A stretch of 9,909 nt of DNA from Bacteroidales bacterium. GTDB taxonomy: Bacteria > Bacteroidota > Bacteroidia > Bacteroidales > SM23-62. Position numbers and translations under genes: made by a program. Under the pieces are notes generated by a model. That model saw nothing but the letters and a program-made list of their open reading frames with translations. It did no database searches and was not told the DNA's origin. Location: assembly GCA_016783865.1 (NCBI GenBank), contig JADHVS010000164.1:1-9909 (forward strand), given 5' to 3'. Below are positions 1 to 6,385 of the stretch, piece after piece. The first letter of the stretch is position 1, and each line of letters opens with the position of its first letter.

Positions 1-137
1 AGAGTGGATAACTAGTCGACAATACTTAGATATGAGCCTGTTAGATCAGGAAAAACAGAAGTTAATAACTAAAAAACCAAAACAACCCGAGACTGTGGTC
101 GCTTAAATGCATTTTACAGAACTTTTAGGACTTGACC
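1..137 (+). mobile_element. Right end of an insertion sequence, IS256-family-like
   Basis: Positions 111-137 read, from the outside inwards on the minus strand, GGTCAAGTCC, then an A-rich stretch, then TGTAAAA. From memory this matches the terminal inverted repeat of IS256 (GATAAAGTCC ... TGTAAAA) at most positions, with the same spacing between the GTCC and TGTAAAA blocks. A plus-strand reading frame ends at 106, just inside this repeat, as expected for a transposase running towards its right end. The element would end at 137, and flanking DNA would begin with ATAAAGTG, the candidate left part of an 8-9 bp target duplication. The other end lies outside the window, so neither the duplication nor the partner repeat can be seen. 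Family assignment rests on the repeat alone. Confidence 0.5.
2..106 (+). CDS. C-terminal tail of a probable transposase (partial at window edge)
   Basis: The only open plus-strand frame at the left edge runs from base 2 to a TAA at 104-106 and gives 34 residues. The tail is charged and lysine-rich (LDQEKQKLITKK region) and ends in PETVVA. I do not recognise it by sequence. It is called a transposase tail only because it stops four bases before a sequence that looks like an IS256-type terminal repeat. The catalytic DDE residues would lie outside the window. It could also be the end of an unrelated gene. Confidence 0.35.
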   Translation, partial: EWITSRQYLDMSLLDQEKQKLITKKPKQPETVVA

Positions 138-563
138 ATAAAGTGTACTGAAGACAGTGCCAGAATCGTTGACCAGCAATTTTAAAATATATGAAAAAAC
201 CAGGATAATGCTCAGCCCCAGAGCTGACGGTAATATATATCGTACAGAAGGGATTTCCAGCATTTGCAGGACAATCTTGAACAGAAAAACAACCAGCCAA
301 AACTCAAACAATGTGAATGCTAAAACGCCCAGATCACGATATATTAATGCATAATGTAAAGATTCGATTTCGGGGAAGTTTATAGTTATATATTTTGTAA
401 TAAGCAGGCTGAAAAACACAAGAATCAGCATGATACAGTAGTAAAACAGTGATTTGATATATGGATAGGGATATTTTTGTGCTCGTTGACTGATCAGAAT
501 TACTAATCCGGTACCAGCAAGTATGCATATAACACTAATTAATATTTTAATGTGTTCCAGCAT
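114..563 (-). pseudogene. Multi-pass membrane protein, truncated by the insertion sequence
   Basis: The reading frame gives 149 residues with about four hydrophobic helices (roughly residues 5-25, 37-58, 73-101 and 108-129). AGGG sits a few bases before the ATG on the minus strand, which supports this start. The last seven residues (GQVLKVL) and the stop codon are read from the IS terminal repeat at 111-137, so native sequence ends at about Tyr142. The intact protein was therefore longer. An N-terminal multi-helix sensor region followed by a cytoplasmic domain, for example a LuxR-type DNA-binding domain, is one known architecture of this general look, but no such domain is visible here and I do not recognise the family. 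The gene is divergent from the serine hydrolase gene and shares its upstream region. Confidence 0.55.
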
Positions 564-630
564 GTGCCCTGGAAATTTAAATATGGAAGTGATTGGTAAT
601 ATATATAAAACCCAAATTTTACTGATAATA

Positions 631-678
631 AGTACTATAGTACTTTAGTACTATCTATAAAAACAATACCTTAGTACT
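631..678. promoter_or_regulatory. Cluster of four AGTACT palindromes, candidate operator in a divergent spacer
   Basis: AGTACT occurs at 631-636, 639-644, 647-652 and 673-678. The first three are spaced exactly 8 bp apart, and the first pair forms the perfect 14-bp palindrome AGTACTATAGTACT. The cluster lies near the middle of the spacer between the minus-strand membrane gene (start at 563) and the plus-strand hydrolase (start at 744). The last copy abuts the proposed -35 box. This arrangement would suit cooperative binding by a dimeric repressor controlling both genes, but no regulator for it is identified. Confidence 0.4.
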
Positions 679-679
679 A

Positions 680-709
680 TTGAATTGTCTGGTTATTGTA
701 GAGTAAAAT
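680..709 (+). promoter_or_regulatory. Candidate sigma70-type promoter of the serine hydrolase gene
   Basis: TTGAAT at 680-685 and TAAAAT at 704-709 are separated by 18 bp, and the start codon follows 34 bp downstream. The -10 box matches the consensus at five of six positions and the -35 box at four. The surrounding DNA is AT-rich, so chance matches are easy and this call is tentative. Confidence 0.35.
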
Positions 710-743
710 TTGAGTGTAAACATTAAATGAAAGGATAAAACTA

Positions 744-2183
744 ATGAAAAAGAAAATTCTTATAAAACAATCTAATTTCTATAATAACAGAAATATATTG
801 ATATTATCCATTCTGTTATTGACAGTAAGTTTGTGTGCCAGTAACTGGAATCCGTTCAATCTAGCTCGCTATCGGATGGTACGGGACATTGATAATACTA
901 TGTCGCAGTACTATAAACCGAACGAGCCGGGAGCTGTAGCGCTAGTATGTATCGATAATGAAGTGGTTTACCGTAAAGCTTTCGGGATGGCCGATCTACA
1001 ACTCGATTGCCATCTGGAACCAGAGATGTTGTTCAAAATTGGCTCAATGACCAAACAGTTCACCGCCGTAGCCATAATGCTTCTAGTTGAGGATGGTAAT
1101 CTGAAACTCGATGATTCCATTTATGATTATCTGCCCGAGTTTCCTCAGAAAAGTTATCCTATTACAATAGAACACCTACTCACCCATACTTCTGGCATTA
1201 AAGACTTCATCGATTACAAGAACATTAGAAATGATTGTAATGTGGATTGTCTGATCGATGGGTTCAAAGATGAACCGTTACTATTTGTACCGGGAAGTCA
1301 GATGAAATACAGTAACCCTGGTTATGTATTACTAGGGAAAATCATTGAGTCGGTAAGCGGTAATTCATACCAGGAATTCATGACCAGCAGGATTTTCACT
1401 CCCCTGGGAATGAATAACACTTTTTGTGGTGACAACAGCAAAATAATCAATGGCCTTGCAAGTGGATATCGCAAAAATGATGAGCTATATATCAATGCTC
1501 CCTATATGAGCATGACACATCCATATTCTGCCGGATGTCTCATCTCAAATGTGGACGACCTTGTAATGTGGTATAAAGCTCTTATAGAAGGACGTTTGAT
1601 TAGTAAGGAATATTTACGTAAGTGTTTTACACCATATACTTTAAATGACGGTAATAAATCGGACTATGGCTATGGCTGGTATGTTAACAAATTCAAAGAA
1701 AAGTATAATATATTTCATGGCGGTGGCGTTTTTGGGTTTGTAGTACACGGGATGTATCTGCCGCAAGAAAATGCGTATATAGTACTTTTATCAAACAGGA
1801 TAAATCCCACAGCCGTCCCGGGTACTCAGGGTATCGCTGAAATGATCGCAGCAATTGCGATCGGAGATCCTATGGAAATTATTGATAAAAATGATTTCCA
1901 TATTTCTGGCGATCAATTAATAAAGTATGCTGGTAAATATTACTCATACACTAATGGTACAGTCAACCGGCAGCGTTATCGTCTGATTATGGTTGAGAAT
2001 GAAAAAATCTACTTAGGACTAAATACTGCGAAACGGATAGAAATCAAGCCATCATCGACAACAGAGTTTTTTGTAAAAGGTGTTCCTGGATCAATAGAGT
2101 TTCAAATCGATGGTACTGGGCAAGTAGAACGCTTCATTCAAAAACGAGCCAATGGTGAAGTATGGACCTGGATAAAGGAATAA
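744..2183 (+). CDS. Exported serine hydrolase of the beta-lactamase / class C PBP-like family
   Basis: The product is 479 residues. A hydrophobic segment at about residues 17-32 after a lysine-rich start marks a signal peptide or membrane anchor. The active-site signature is complete: Ser101-Met-Thr-Lys104 (SxxK, nucleophile and general base), Tyr189-Ser-Asn191 (YxN), and His325-Gly-Gly in the place of the KTG box. The HTSG at 148-151 and the GYGW region near 309-312 are also typical of Pfam Beta-lactamase proteins. Residues from about 385 onward form a separate C-terminal beta-rich domain, common in this family. The fold includes D,D-peptidases, D-aminopeptidases, esterases and class C beta-lactamases, and sequence alone does not say which substrate is used. 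The HxG version of the third box is more usual in esterases and peptidases than in true AmpC. AAAGGA about 9 nt before the ATG supports the start. Confidence 0.94.
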   Translation: MKKKILIKQSNFYNNRNILILSILLLTVSLCASNWNPFNLARYRMVRDIDNTMSQYYKPNEPGAVALVCIDNEVVYRKAFGMADLQLDCHLEPEMLFKIGSMTKQFTAVAIMLLVEDGNLKLDDSIYDYLPEFPQKSYPITIEHLLTHTSGIKDFIDYKNIRNDCNVDCLIDGFKDEPLLFVPGSQMKYSNPGYVLLGKIIESVSGNSYQEFMTSRIFTPLGMNNTFCGDNSKIINGLASGYRKNDELYINAPYMSMTHPYSAGCLISNVDDLVMWYKALIEGRLISKEYLRKCFTPYTLNDGNKSDYGYGWYVNKFKEKYNIFHGGGVFGFVVHGMYLPQENAYIVLLSNRINPTAVPGTQGIAEMIAAIAIGDPMEIIDKNDFHISGDQLIKYAGKYYSYTNGTVNRQRYRLIMVENEKIYLGLNTAKRIEIKPSSTTEFFVKGVPGSIEFQIDGTGQVERFIQKRANGEVWTWIKE

Positions 2184-2198
2184 TAAAATTGTGACATC

Positions 2199-2259
2199 TT
2201 GGCCAATTCCAACCAATATTGTTATATGATAACATAATATTGCATATATACAACAATAT
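2199..2259 (+). promoter_or_regulatory. Candidate promoter with overlapping operator upstream of the XRE regulator
   Basis: TTGGCC at 2199-2204 and TTATAT at 2222-2227 are 17 bp apart and could form a promoter. Overlapping it, 2215-2241 is an imperfect palindrome centred on ATG at about 2226-2228 (AATATTGTTAT against ATAACATAATATT). In addition, ATATTGTT at 2216-2223 is repeated inverted as AACAATAT at 2252-2259. XRE-type repressors commonly bind such palindromes in their own promoters, so autoregulation by the downstream gene is a reasonable inference. High AT content weakens the statistical case. Confidence 0.38.
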
Positions 2260-2273
2260 GTTTAATATCCACC

Positions 2274-2543
2274 ATGGAAACAAGAAGAATATTTAATCGA
2301 ATAGCAATTCTAAGACGTGATTATAATCTGTCACGGGTGGAATTGGCCAAAGCAATTGGTGTTAATTTTCAAACAATTGGGTACCTTGAGCGGCAAGATT
2401 ATAATCCCAGTCTCGATCTCGCTTTTAAAATCAGTGAGTATTTCGAACTTCCCCTGGAGGTGATTTTTTCAACTTCACCATTTTCACCTCTTGGAGAAGA
2501 GCTGCTCAAGGCCCAAACGAAGCGGGGAGATCAAAATGAATAA
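2274..2543 (+). CDS. XRE-family helix-turn-helix transcriptional regulator (small, single-domain)
   Basis: The product is 89 residues and almost entirely one HTH_3/Cro-CI-type domain. Residues about 19-47 carry the helix-turn-helix (LSRVELAKAIGV, then the recognition helix with QTIGYLERQ). They are followed by NPSLDLAFKISEYFELPLEVIF, the usual C-terminal half of this domain. There is no sensor or oligomerisation domain. Small regulators of this kind are often encoded next to a small membrane protein, as here: its stop codon overlaps the start of the next gene by 8 nt, implying translational coupling. No strong Shine-Dalgarno sequence precedes the ATG. The AT-rich palindromes just upstream are its likely operator. 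Confidence 0.9.
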   Translation: METRRIFNRIAILRRDYNLSRVELAKAIGVNFQTIGYLERQDYNPSLDLAFKISEYFELPLEVIFSTSPFSPLGEELLKAQTKRGDQNE

Positions 2544-2982
2544 TACTTTATCATTAAAAAATCGCAAATGGTTGATCAGCATTAATCTGATCACTTTGTG
2601 TGCTACAATTATATTTTTTGAAGTGTTCAAGGGAATGTTCAAAACGGCTGAGCGGACGCTGTTATTAGTTGGAATACTGGCTGTATTACTACTGATTATT
2701 ATTGTAACCTATTATTTCGTGTTATACAAAACCCGGTTGTGGAAGCTGGTTCATATTTCCGATAAGAAATTGGATGAACGAGAGCTCCAGGTGACTAACA
2801 CTGGTTTGAAATATGCCTATGCCATCTTTACAGTTACTGCCCTGGTGGTGATATACTGGCACGCTATTGCCGAAATAAATGTGAATGGCCTGACCGCGGC
2901 CGGACTGCTTTATCTCGCTCACATTCTGCCGGCCACCGTAATCGGCTGGCGGGAAGAGGATATTGCCTGGGGTAATACCTAG
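2536..2982 (+). CDS. Four-helix integral membrane protein co-encoded with the XRE regulator
   Basis: The start at 2536 is preferred over an in-frame ATG at 2491, because GGGGAGA lies about 7 nt upstream and the ATG overlaps the end of the regulator gene, a common coupled arrangement. The product is 148 residues with four hydrophobic segments at about 11-31, 42-64, 95-113 and 119-137. The loop between helices 2 and 3 contains KKLDERELQV (residues 77-86). A DERE-type motif in a small membrane protein next to a compact XRE regulator recalls DUF2178-like proteins, but I cannot confirm the family. Its role is unknown. The operon context suggests that it and the XRE protein form a functional pair. 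Confidence 0.85.
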   Translation: MNNTLSLKNRKWLISINLITLCATIIFFEVFKGMFKTAERTLLLVGILAVLLLIIIVTYYFVLYKTRLWKLVHISDKKLDERELQVTNTGLKYAYAIFTVTALVVIYWHAIAEINVNGLTAAGLLYLAHILPATVIGWREEDIAWGNT

Positions 2983-3041
2983 TATGAATTTTTTCACACT
3001 GGAAAGTTACTAGGCCAGATAGGAAATAGCGGGAGATTTCA

Positions 3042-4106
3042 GTGATAAACAGAGCCCTATTCATTCTCCTGATAGGTTTGATGGCTGGATTTACATTCGG
3101 CAAAGATTGCTCTTCTGAAACCTCGATCGAAAAATCACAGAGGTATATTTTTAGAGAAGTATCGTATCCAGTCATTGAGGGAACAATTTCCGGGACGCTG
3201 ACGATTCCCCTGATCGACAATTATTCCTTACTAATTCTGATCCCGGGTGGCGGAAAACACGATCGCGATTATACAGTATTCAATCATAAACCCTTCCTGG
3301 TGATGGCGGACCATCTTGCGTCGTACGGAATCGCTACTTTACGCTATGATGAAAGAGGAGCAGGAAAATCCACCAGCGCGATCAATAATCTCACGATTAC
3401 TAAAAAAGCCGATGATATTCTAAGGATGATCAGTCATCTGAAACAGGACAATGAATTGTCCTTCAATCATATGGGTTTACTAGGTCATAGTGAGGGGGGA
3501 ATGGTCAGTATGCAGGCAGCGGCTCAATCTTCGGCAATCTCATTTCTGATCCTGTTGGGTAGCCCTGGCCTGAATGGTGAAGAATACCAACTACAGTTCG
3601 AAGCAGTGTCCGGTAGAGCGCGGGGTTTAAGTGAACACACGATCAGTGACCGGGCTGAAATCCAGCAGCAGGTATTTAAAATACTGAAGACCTACGATCA
3701 CAATGTGGCTGCCGAACATCTGGAAATACTTTACAACAAGCTATCACCGCCTGTACCGGAAGACAGGATAATGACTGCGGTCAGGCGATTTAATTCACCT
3801 GCTTTCAGAAGTAACCTGGAATTCGACCCAGGTATTTATCTGAATCAAATAAGATGTCCGGTGCTGGCATTGTTTGCTGAATTTGATTACCAGGTTCCTG
3901 CCGACAGAAATATGCCGGCGGTGATTGCGGCCTTGAAATGTGGTGGCAATACCTACTTTTCGGTCGATCAGTTAGGCGGATTGAATCATTTCTTCCAAGC
4001 GGCTGATCCTGCTAAACCTTTTGGTTATGATGAAATTGATGAAGCCATTGCACCATTTGTACTAGATATCTTGGTCAATTGGATTAACAAACACACAAGG
4101 CAATAA
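3042..4106 (+). CDS. Exported alpha/beta-fold hydrolase
   Basis: A GTG start at 3042 is supported by GGGAGA 6-7 nt upstream and by the signal peptide it yields (hydrophobic residues about 5-19, ending near FTFG). The product is 354 residues. The catalytic triad of an alpha/beta hydrolase is visible: nucleophile Ser150 in GHSEGG (148-153), probable acid Asp282 in AEFDYQVP, and His316 in GLNHFF. The oxyanion-hole strand LILIPGGG (64-71) and the YDERGAGKS stretch (102-110) are also characteristic. Residues about 180-265 form the helical lid. The family covers esterases, lipases and peptidases, and the substrate cannot be assigned. It lies 59 bp after the membrane-protein gene on the same strand, so it may belong to the XRE-controlled operon. 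Confidence 0.92.
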   Translation: MINRALFILLIGLMAGFTFGKDCSSETSIEKSQRYIFREVSYPVIEGTISGTLTIPLIDNYSLLILIPGGGKHDRDYTVFNHKPFLVMADHLASYGIATLRYDERGAGKSTSAINNLTITKKADDILRMISHLKQDNELSFNHMGLLGHSEGGMVSMQAAAQSSAISFLILLGSPGLNGEEYQLQFEAVSGRARGLSEHTISDRAEIQQQVFKILKTYDHNVAAEHLEILYNKLSPPVPEDRIMTAVRRFNSPAFRSNLEFDPGIYLNQIRCPVLALFAEFDYQVPADRNMPAVIAALKCGGNTYFSVDQLGGLNHFFQAADPAKPFGYDEIDEAIAPFVLDILVNWINKHTRQ

Positions 4107-4120
4107 TATTCGGATATTAT
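4103..4120. repeat. Perfect 7-bp inverted repeat over the hydrolase stop codon
   Basis: ATAATAT at 4103-4109 and ATATTAT at 4114-4120 can pair around a TCGG loop. The stem contains the hydrolase stop codon. It is all A/T and has no following T-tract, so it is a poor terminator. It sits exactly at the point where recognisable Ntn-hydrolase sequence begins, so it may mark a deletion junction instead. Confidence 0.3.
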
Positions 4121-4156
4121 AATGGACACATATACAATGAAAACACATATCAGGTT

Positions 4157-4900
4157 ATGACTAATCATTACCTTTCAGATAGCGTCAATACCAGTTGGTG
4201 CAACTGCTGCCGCTATAATATAGCCACCGAACTGCTGGAAAATTTAAATACCGTTTCGATTAATTCTCTCCGGTCGGTATTAGATGCTGTGCACCAGTCC
4301 GGGATAACGCCTACCGTTTACTCCAACATCTATGATTTGAAAAACGGTCAGATCTATGTGCATAATTACCATAATTACGAAGAATTTGTAATATTTGATT
4401 TACTGGTTGAACTTGACAAAGACGGCGCCTATTACAAATTGCCCGAGCTTTTCAATCAGACAAAATTACAATCTCCGTCTTCAAATGAGTTGGTATCTGC
4501 GGCGGCAGTCAATTTTCTCTGGAATGGGGAAGCTGAGTCATACATATTAACAATTTCCAAAGACTCTACATTTTCAGAGGAATTTATTGCGATAAATATT
4601 GACCATCAAGAAGAGAGCCAAAGTCTGATTATGTTTGGTGCGGTTGTTTTCTCTGGTTTATTACTTGTCGGATTTACAAAAAAGCCTAACTTGATCAGTT
4701 TACTAATCATTGTATTATATACCTGGTTATTGGCTTGTAGTGTCGAGGGAATTATTTCACCGCACATACTGTCTGATAAGGGGCATAAGCAATTAATTTA
4801 TAGCCTAGAGCCTGGTCAGCAATACTACTGGAAAATCAGCACTGAGGTTGAACCAGGTATTGTTTGCGAGAGTATTACTCAGAATTTTAAAACCATATAA
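4157..4900 (+). CDS. N-terminally truncated linear-amide C-N hydrolase (isopenicillin-N acyltransferase/carcinine hydrolase-like) with FN3-like tail
   Basis: Residues 1-100 of this 247-residue frame resemble the C-terminal half of AAT-like Ntn hydrolases: TNHYLS, then RYNIATELLE, then a TVYSNIYDLKNG strand, YHNYEE and a YYKLPELF end. The N-terminal half with the catalytic Cys and its self-processing site is absent. The frame is open back to 4088 but contains no earlier start codon, and its family-like sequence continues upstream to about 4118 (NGHIYNENTYQV before the ATG). This start is therefore probably an internal Met, and no clear ribosome site precedes it. Residues about 117-147 and 212-246 look like two halves of an FN3/Ig-like domain (FLWNGEAESY; LEPGQQYYWKI), separated by two membrane helices (157-173, 178-195). 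The gene is probably a remnant without hydrolase activity, although the frame itself is undamaged. Confidence 0.72.
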   Translation: MTNHYLSDSVNTSWCNCCRYNIATELLENLNTVSINSLRSVLDAVHQSGITPTVYSNIYDLKNGQIYVHNYHNYEEFVIFDLLVELDKDGAYYKLPELFNQTKLQSPSSNELVSAAAVNFLWNGEAESYILTISKDSTFSEEFIAINIDHQEESQSLIMFGAVVFSGLLLVGFTKKPNLISLLIIVLYTWLLACSVEGIISPHILSDKGHKQLIYSLEPGQQYYWKISTEVEPGIVCESITQNFKTI

Positions 4901-4907
4901 TAATAAT

Positions 4908-5855
4908 ATGGCTGTAAAAACTCTATTCAATAACAATGATTTTGTTGATATTCTCTCTGTGTATGACCTTGGAACTTATAATATTTCGGAAGCAATTCAG
5001 CAAGGTACAGTTCAAACTAATTATTTAATTAGCACCACAAAAGGTAAGTATGTGCTTCGTTATTATGAAAACCGCACGTTTGAATCGGTGATGTTTGAAA
5101 GCGACTTACTTACGCTTCTCACGGGTAACTATTATCCATGCCCAGGTCAAGTTAAAAGTATCCGGGGCGCATTAGTGAATATGTATCACGGAAAACCGTA
5201 TGTAATATTTAATTTTCTTATGGGCGAGCATGTTAAACAACCCAACACTAATCAGAAACAGCAGCTAATACAAAAAGCTGCGGAGCTACAAGAAGTAACA
5301 CAGGATTTTAATTCTACTTATACAAAATATCGCTGGAATTATGATCCTGATTTATGCAAATCACTGGCAAGCTCAGAAGCCAGAAAAATTAATACACAGG
5401 ATGCTGACGATAAATTCGCATGGTTAGCAAATGAACTAACCACTCTTGATCTCCCGGCAACATTACCAAAGGGTATTTGTCATTGTGATTTTCACTTCTC
5501 AAATGTTCTCTTTCAAGGAGACGAGTTTATTGCTCTGCTCGATTTTGACGATGCAAACTATACTTATCTACAATTCGATCTTGTGGGTTTGATAGAATAT
5601 TGGGCATGGCCACATACTATGGATAACCTTGAGTTATCAACAGCAAGAAATATAGTGCATGAATATATGAAACATCGTTCGCTATCAAATCTTGAACGGT
5701 ATCATCTATTCGATGTTTATAAACTGAGTATATTATTTGATTGCGTATGGTATTTTAGTCGTGGAACTGCCCATGATTTTTATGAACAGAGGAAAATTTG
5801 TGCTATGAATAAATTGGGAAGAGCTAAATTTTACAATGAACTTTTTAATAATTAG
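4908..5855 (+). CDS. Phosphotransferase of the APH / homoserine kinase type II fold
   Basis: The start at 4908 gives 315 residues. An in-frame ATG at 4848 would overlap the preceding gene by about 50 nt and add an unrelated stretch, so it is not preferred. The N-lobe contains TNYLISTTKGKYVLRYY (about 37-53), with the ATP-binding basic residue expected there and Glu64 in the following helix. The Brenner-type catalytic loop is HCDFHFSN (192-199), with Asp194 and Asn199. The metal-binding DFDD follows at 212-215. This is the Pfam APH signature, shared by aminoglycoside, choline/ethanolamine, methylthioribose and type-II homoserine kinases. The overall look (TNYL, YVLRYYE, VHNDLH-like loop) is nearest to homoserine-kinase-II/choline-kinase-like members, but the substrate is not determined. 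It starts 7 nt after the truncated hydrolase and lacks a clear Shine-Dalgarno site. Confidence 0.9.
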   Translation: MAVKTLFNNNDFVDILSVYDLGTYNISEAIQQGTVQTNYLISTTKGKYVLRYYENRTFESVMFESDLLTLLTGNYYPCPGQVKSIRGALVNMYHGKPYVIFNFLMGEHVKQPNTNQKQQLIQKAAELQEVTQDFNSTYTKYRWNYDPDLCKSLASSEARKINTQDADDKFAWLANELTTLDLPATLPKGICHCDFHFSNVLFQGDEFIALLDFDDANYTYLQFDLVGLIEYWAWPHTMDNLELSTARNIVHEYMKHRSLSNLERYHLFDVYKLSILFDCVWYFSRGTAHDFYEQRKICAMNKLGRAKFYNELFNN

Positions 5856-5887
5856 ATATAGCGATGGAATGAGGAAGTTAGGCTAGT

Positions 5888-5907
5888 AGTAAGTAAAATT
5901 ACTTATT
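5888..5907 (+). terminator. Weak hairpin downstream of the phosphotransferase gene
   Basis: TAAGTAA at 5890-5896 and TTACTTA at 5899-5905 form a perfect stem around AA, extended by one G-T and one A-T pair. It lies about 35 nt after the stop codon, where a terminator is expected, but the stem is AT-rich and no T-tract follows directly. This is a tentative call. Confidence 0.22.
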
Positions 5908-6010
5908 ACAGGTGTCATACCGATTTTTAATAATGCTGTATCTTGCTATATATTAGCAGTTACATAACCACACCAAATAACTTTTAAGCCATGCCACCAT
6001 TTTCACGTCA

Positions 6011-6048
6011 TCTATCTATGTCCTGGTCTTCACCAGGACTACGATAGA
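6011..6048 (+). repeat. Bipartite palindrome A
   Basis: The outer stem TCTATC (6011-6016) pairs with GATAGA (6043-6048). The inner stem TCCTGGT (6021-6027) pairs with ACCAGGA (6032-6038) around CTTC. Between the stems lie TATG on the left and CTAC on the right. It has the same architecture as element B, with different stem sequences that keep their complementarity. Confidence 0.75.
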
Positions 6049-6063
6049 CAGGTCGTTTTTCAT

Positions 6064-6099
6064 CCGTCTTCATCCCGATGCATATCGGGACTACGACGG
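6064..6099 (+). repeat. Bipartite palindrome B
   Basis: The outer stem CCGTC (6064-6068) pairs with GACGG (6095-6099). The inner stem TCCCGAT (6073-6079) pairs with ATCGGGA (6084-6090) around GCAT. The unpaired joints are TTCA on the left and CTAC on the right. It lies 15 bp after element A, in the same orientation. Confidence 0.75.
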
Positions 6100-6148
6100 G
6101 ACATGTTTGTCGATTAGGTAATCAAATAACTCACCTGTCGACCACCTG

Positions 6149-6173
6149 CCTGACGAAATACAGTGTAGTCAGG
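6149..6173 (-). repeat. Small palindrome C
   Basis: The outer stem CCTGAC (6149-6154) pairs with GTCAGG (6168-6173). The interior begins GAAA and ends TGTA, so on the minus strand it reads stem, CTAC-like joint, core, TTCG-like joint, stem. The two joint motifs are therefore those of elements A, B and F, but in the opposite halves. Confidence 0.6.
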
Positions 6174-6218
6174 AAGCCATTCCGGCGCACAAATTGTGCT
6201 TTAGAAGGCAAGTCTTGG

Positions 6219-6254
6219 CCTGCCAAACGAAGCCTTCGCGTAGTTTGGCGCAGG
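6219..6254 (-). repeat. Small palindrome D
   Basis: The outer stem CCTGC (6219-6223) pairs with GCAGG (6250-6254), and CCAAAC (6223-6228) pairs with GTTTGG (6243-6248). The interior has GAAG on the left and GTA on the right and contains a small self-complementary core (CGAAG against CTTCG, 6228-6238). The arrangement matches element C. Confidence 0.6.
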
Positions 6255-6264
6255 TGGATAATCC

Positions 6265-6327
6265 GTCCCAATAAATCGGGAGGGTTCTCCCGACTCGTCG
6301 GGACTGTGGCCCCACAATTTAAAGTCC
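6265..6327. repeat. Overlapping alternative hairpins
   Basis: TCGGGA (6276-6281), TCCCGA (6288-6293) and TCGGGA (6298-6303) lie in a row, so the middle block can pair with either neighbour but not with both. GTCCC (6265-6269) can also pair with GGGAC (6300-6304). Further on, GGACT (6301-6305) can pair with AGTCC (6323-6327), enclosing TGTGG/CCACA (6305-6316). Several of these helices exclude one another. Confidence 0.55.
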
Positions 6328-6385
6328 TTGTAAATCATTGGTTTGCAGAGACTTTTCACATAGTCACATTTCTACAGAAATATGA

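Noticed and set aside
103..354. Short frames on both strands (103-300 minus, 157-354 plus) near the IS boundary
   Set aside because: They overlap the membrane-protein remnant in other frames, and neither has a ribosome site or recognisable content.
2491..2535. Upstream ATG extending the four-helix membrane protein by 15 residues
   Set aside because: The added residues overlap the XRE gene out of frame, and the ATG at 2536 has a strong GGGGAGA site at the right distance.
2722..3220. Minus-strand frames of 91 and 118 codons opposite the membrane protein and hydrolase
   Set aside because: They lie antisense to two well-supported genes and show no family features.
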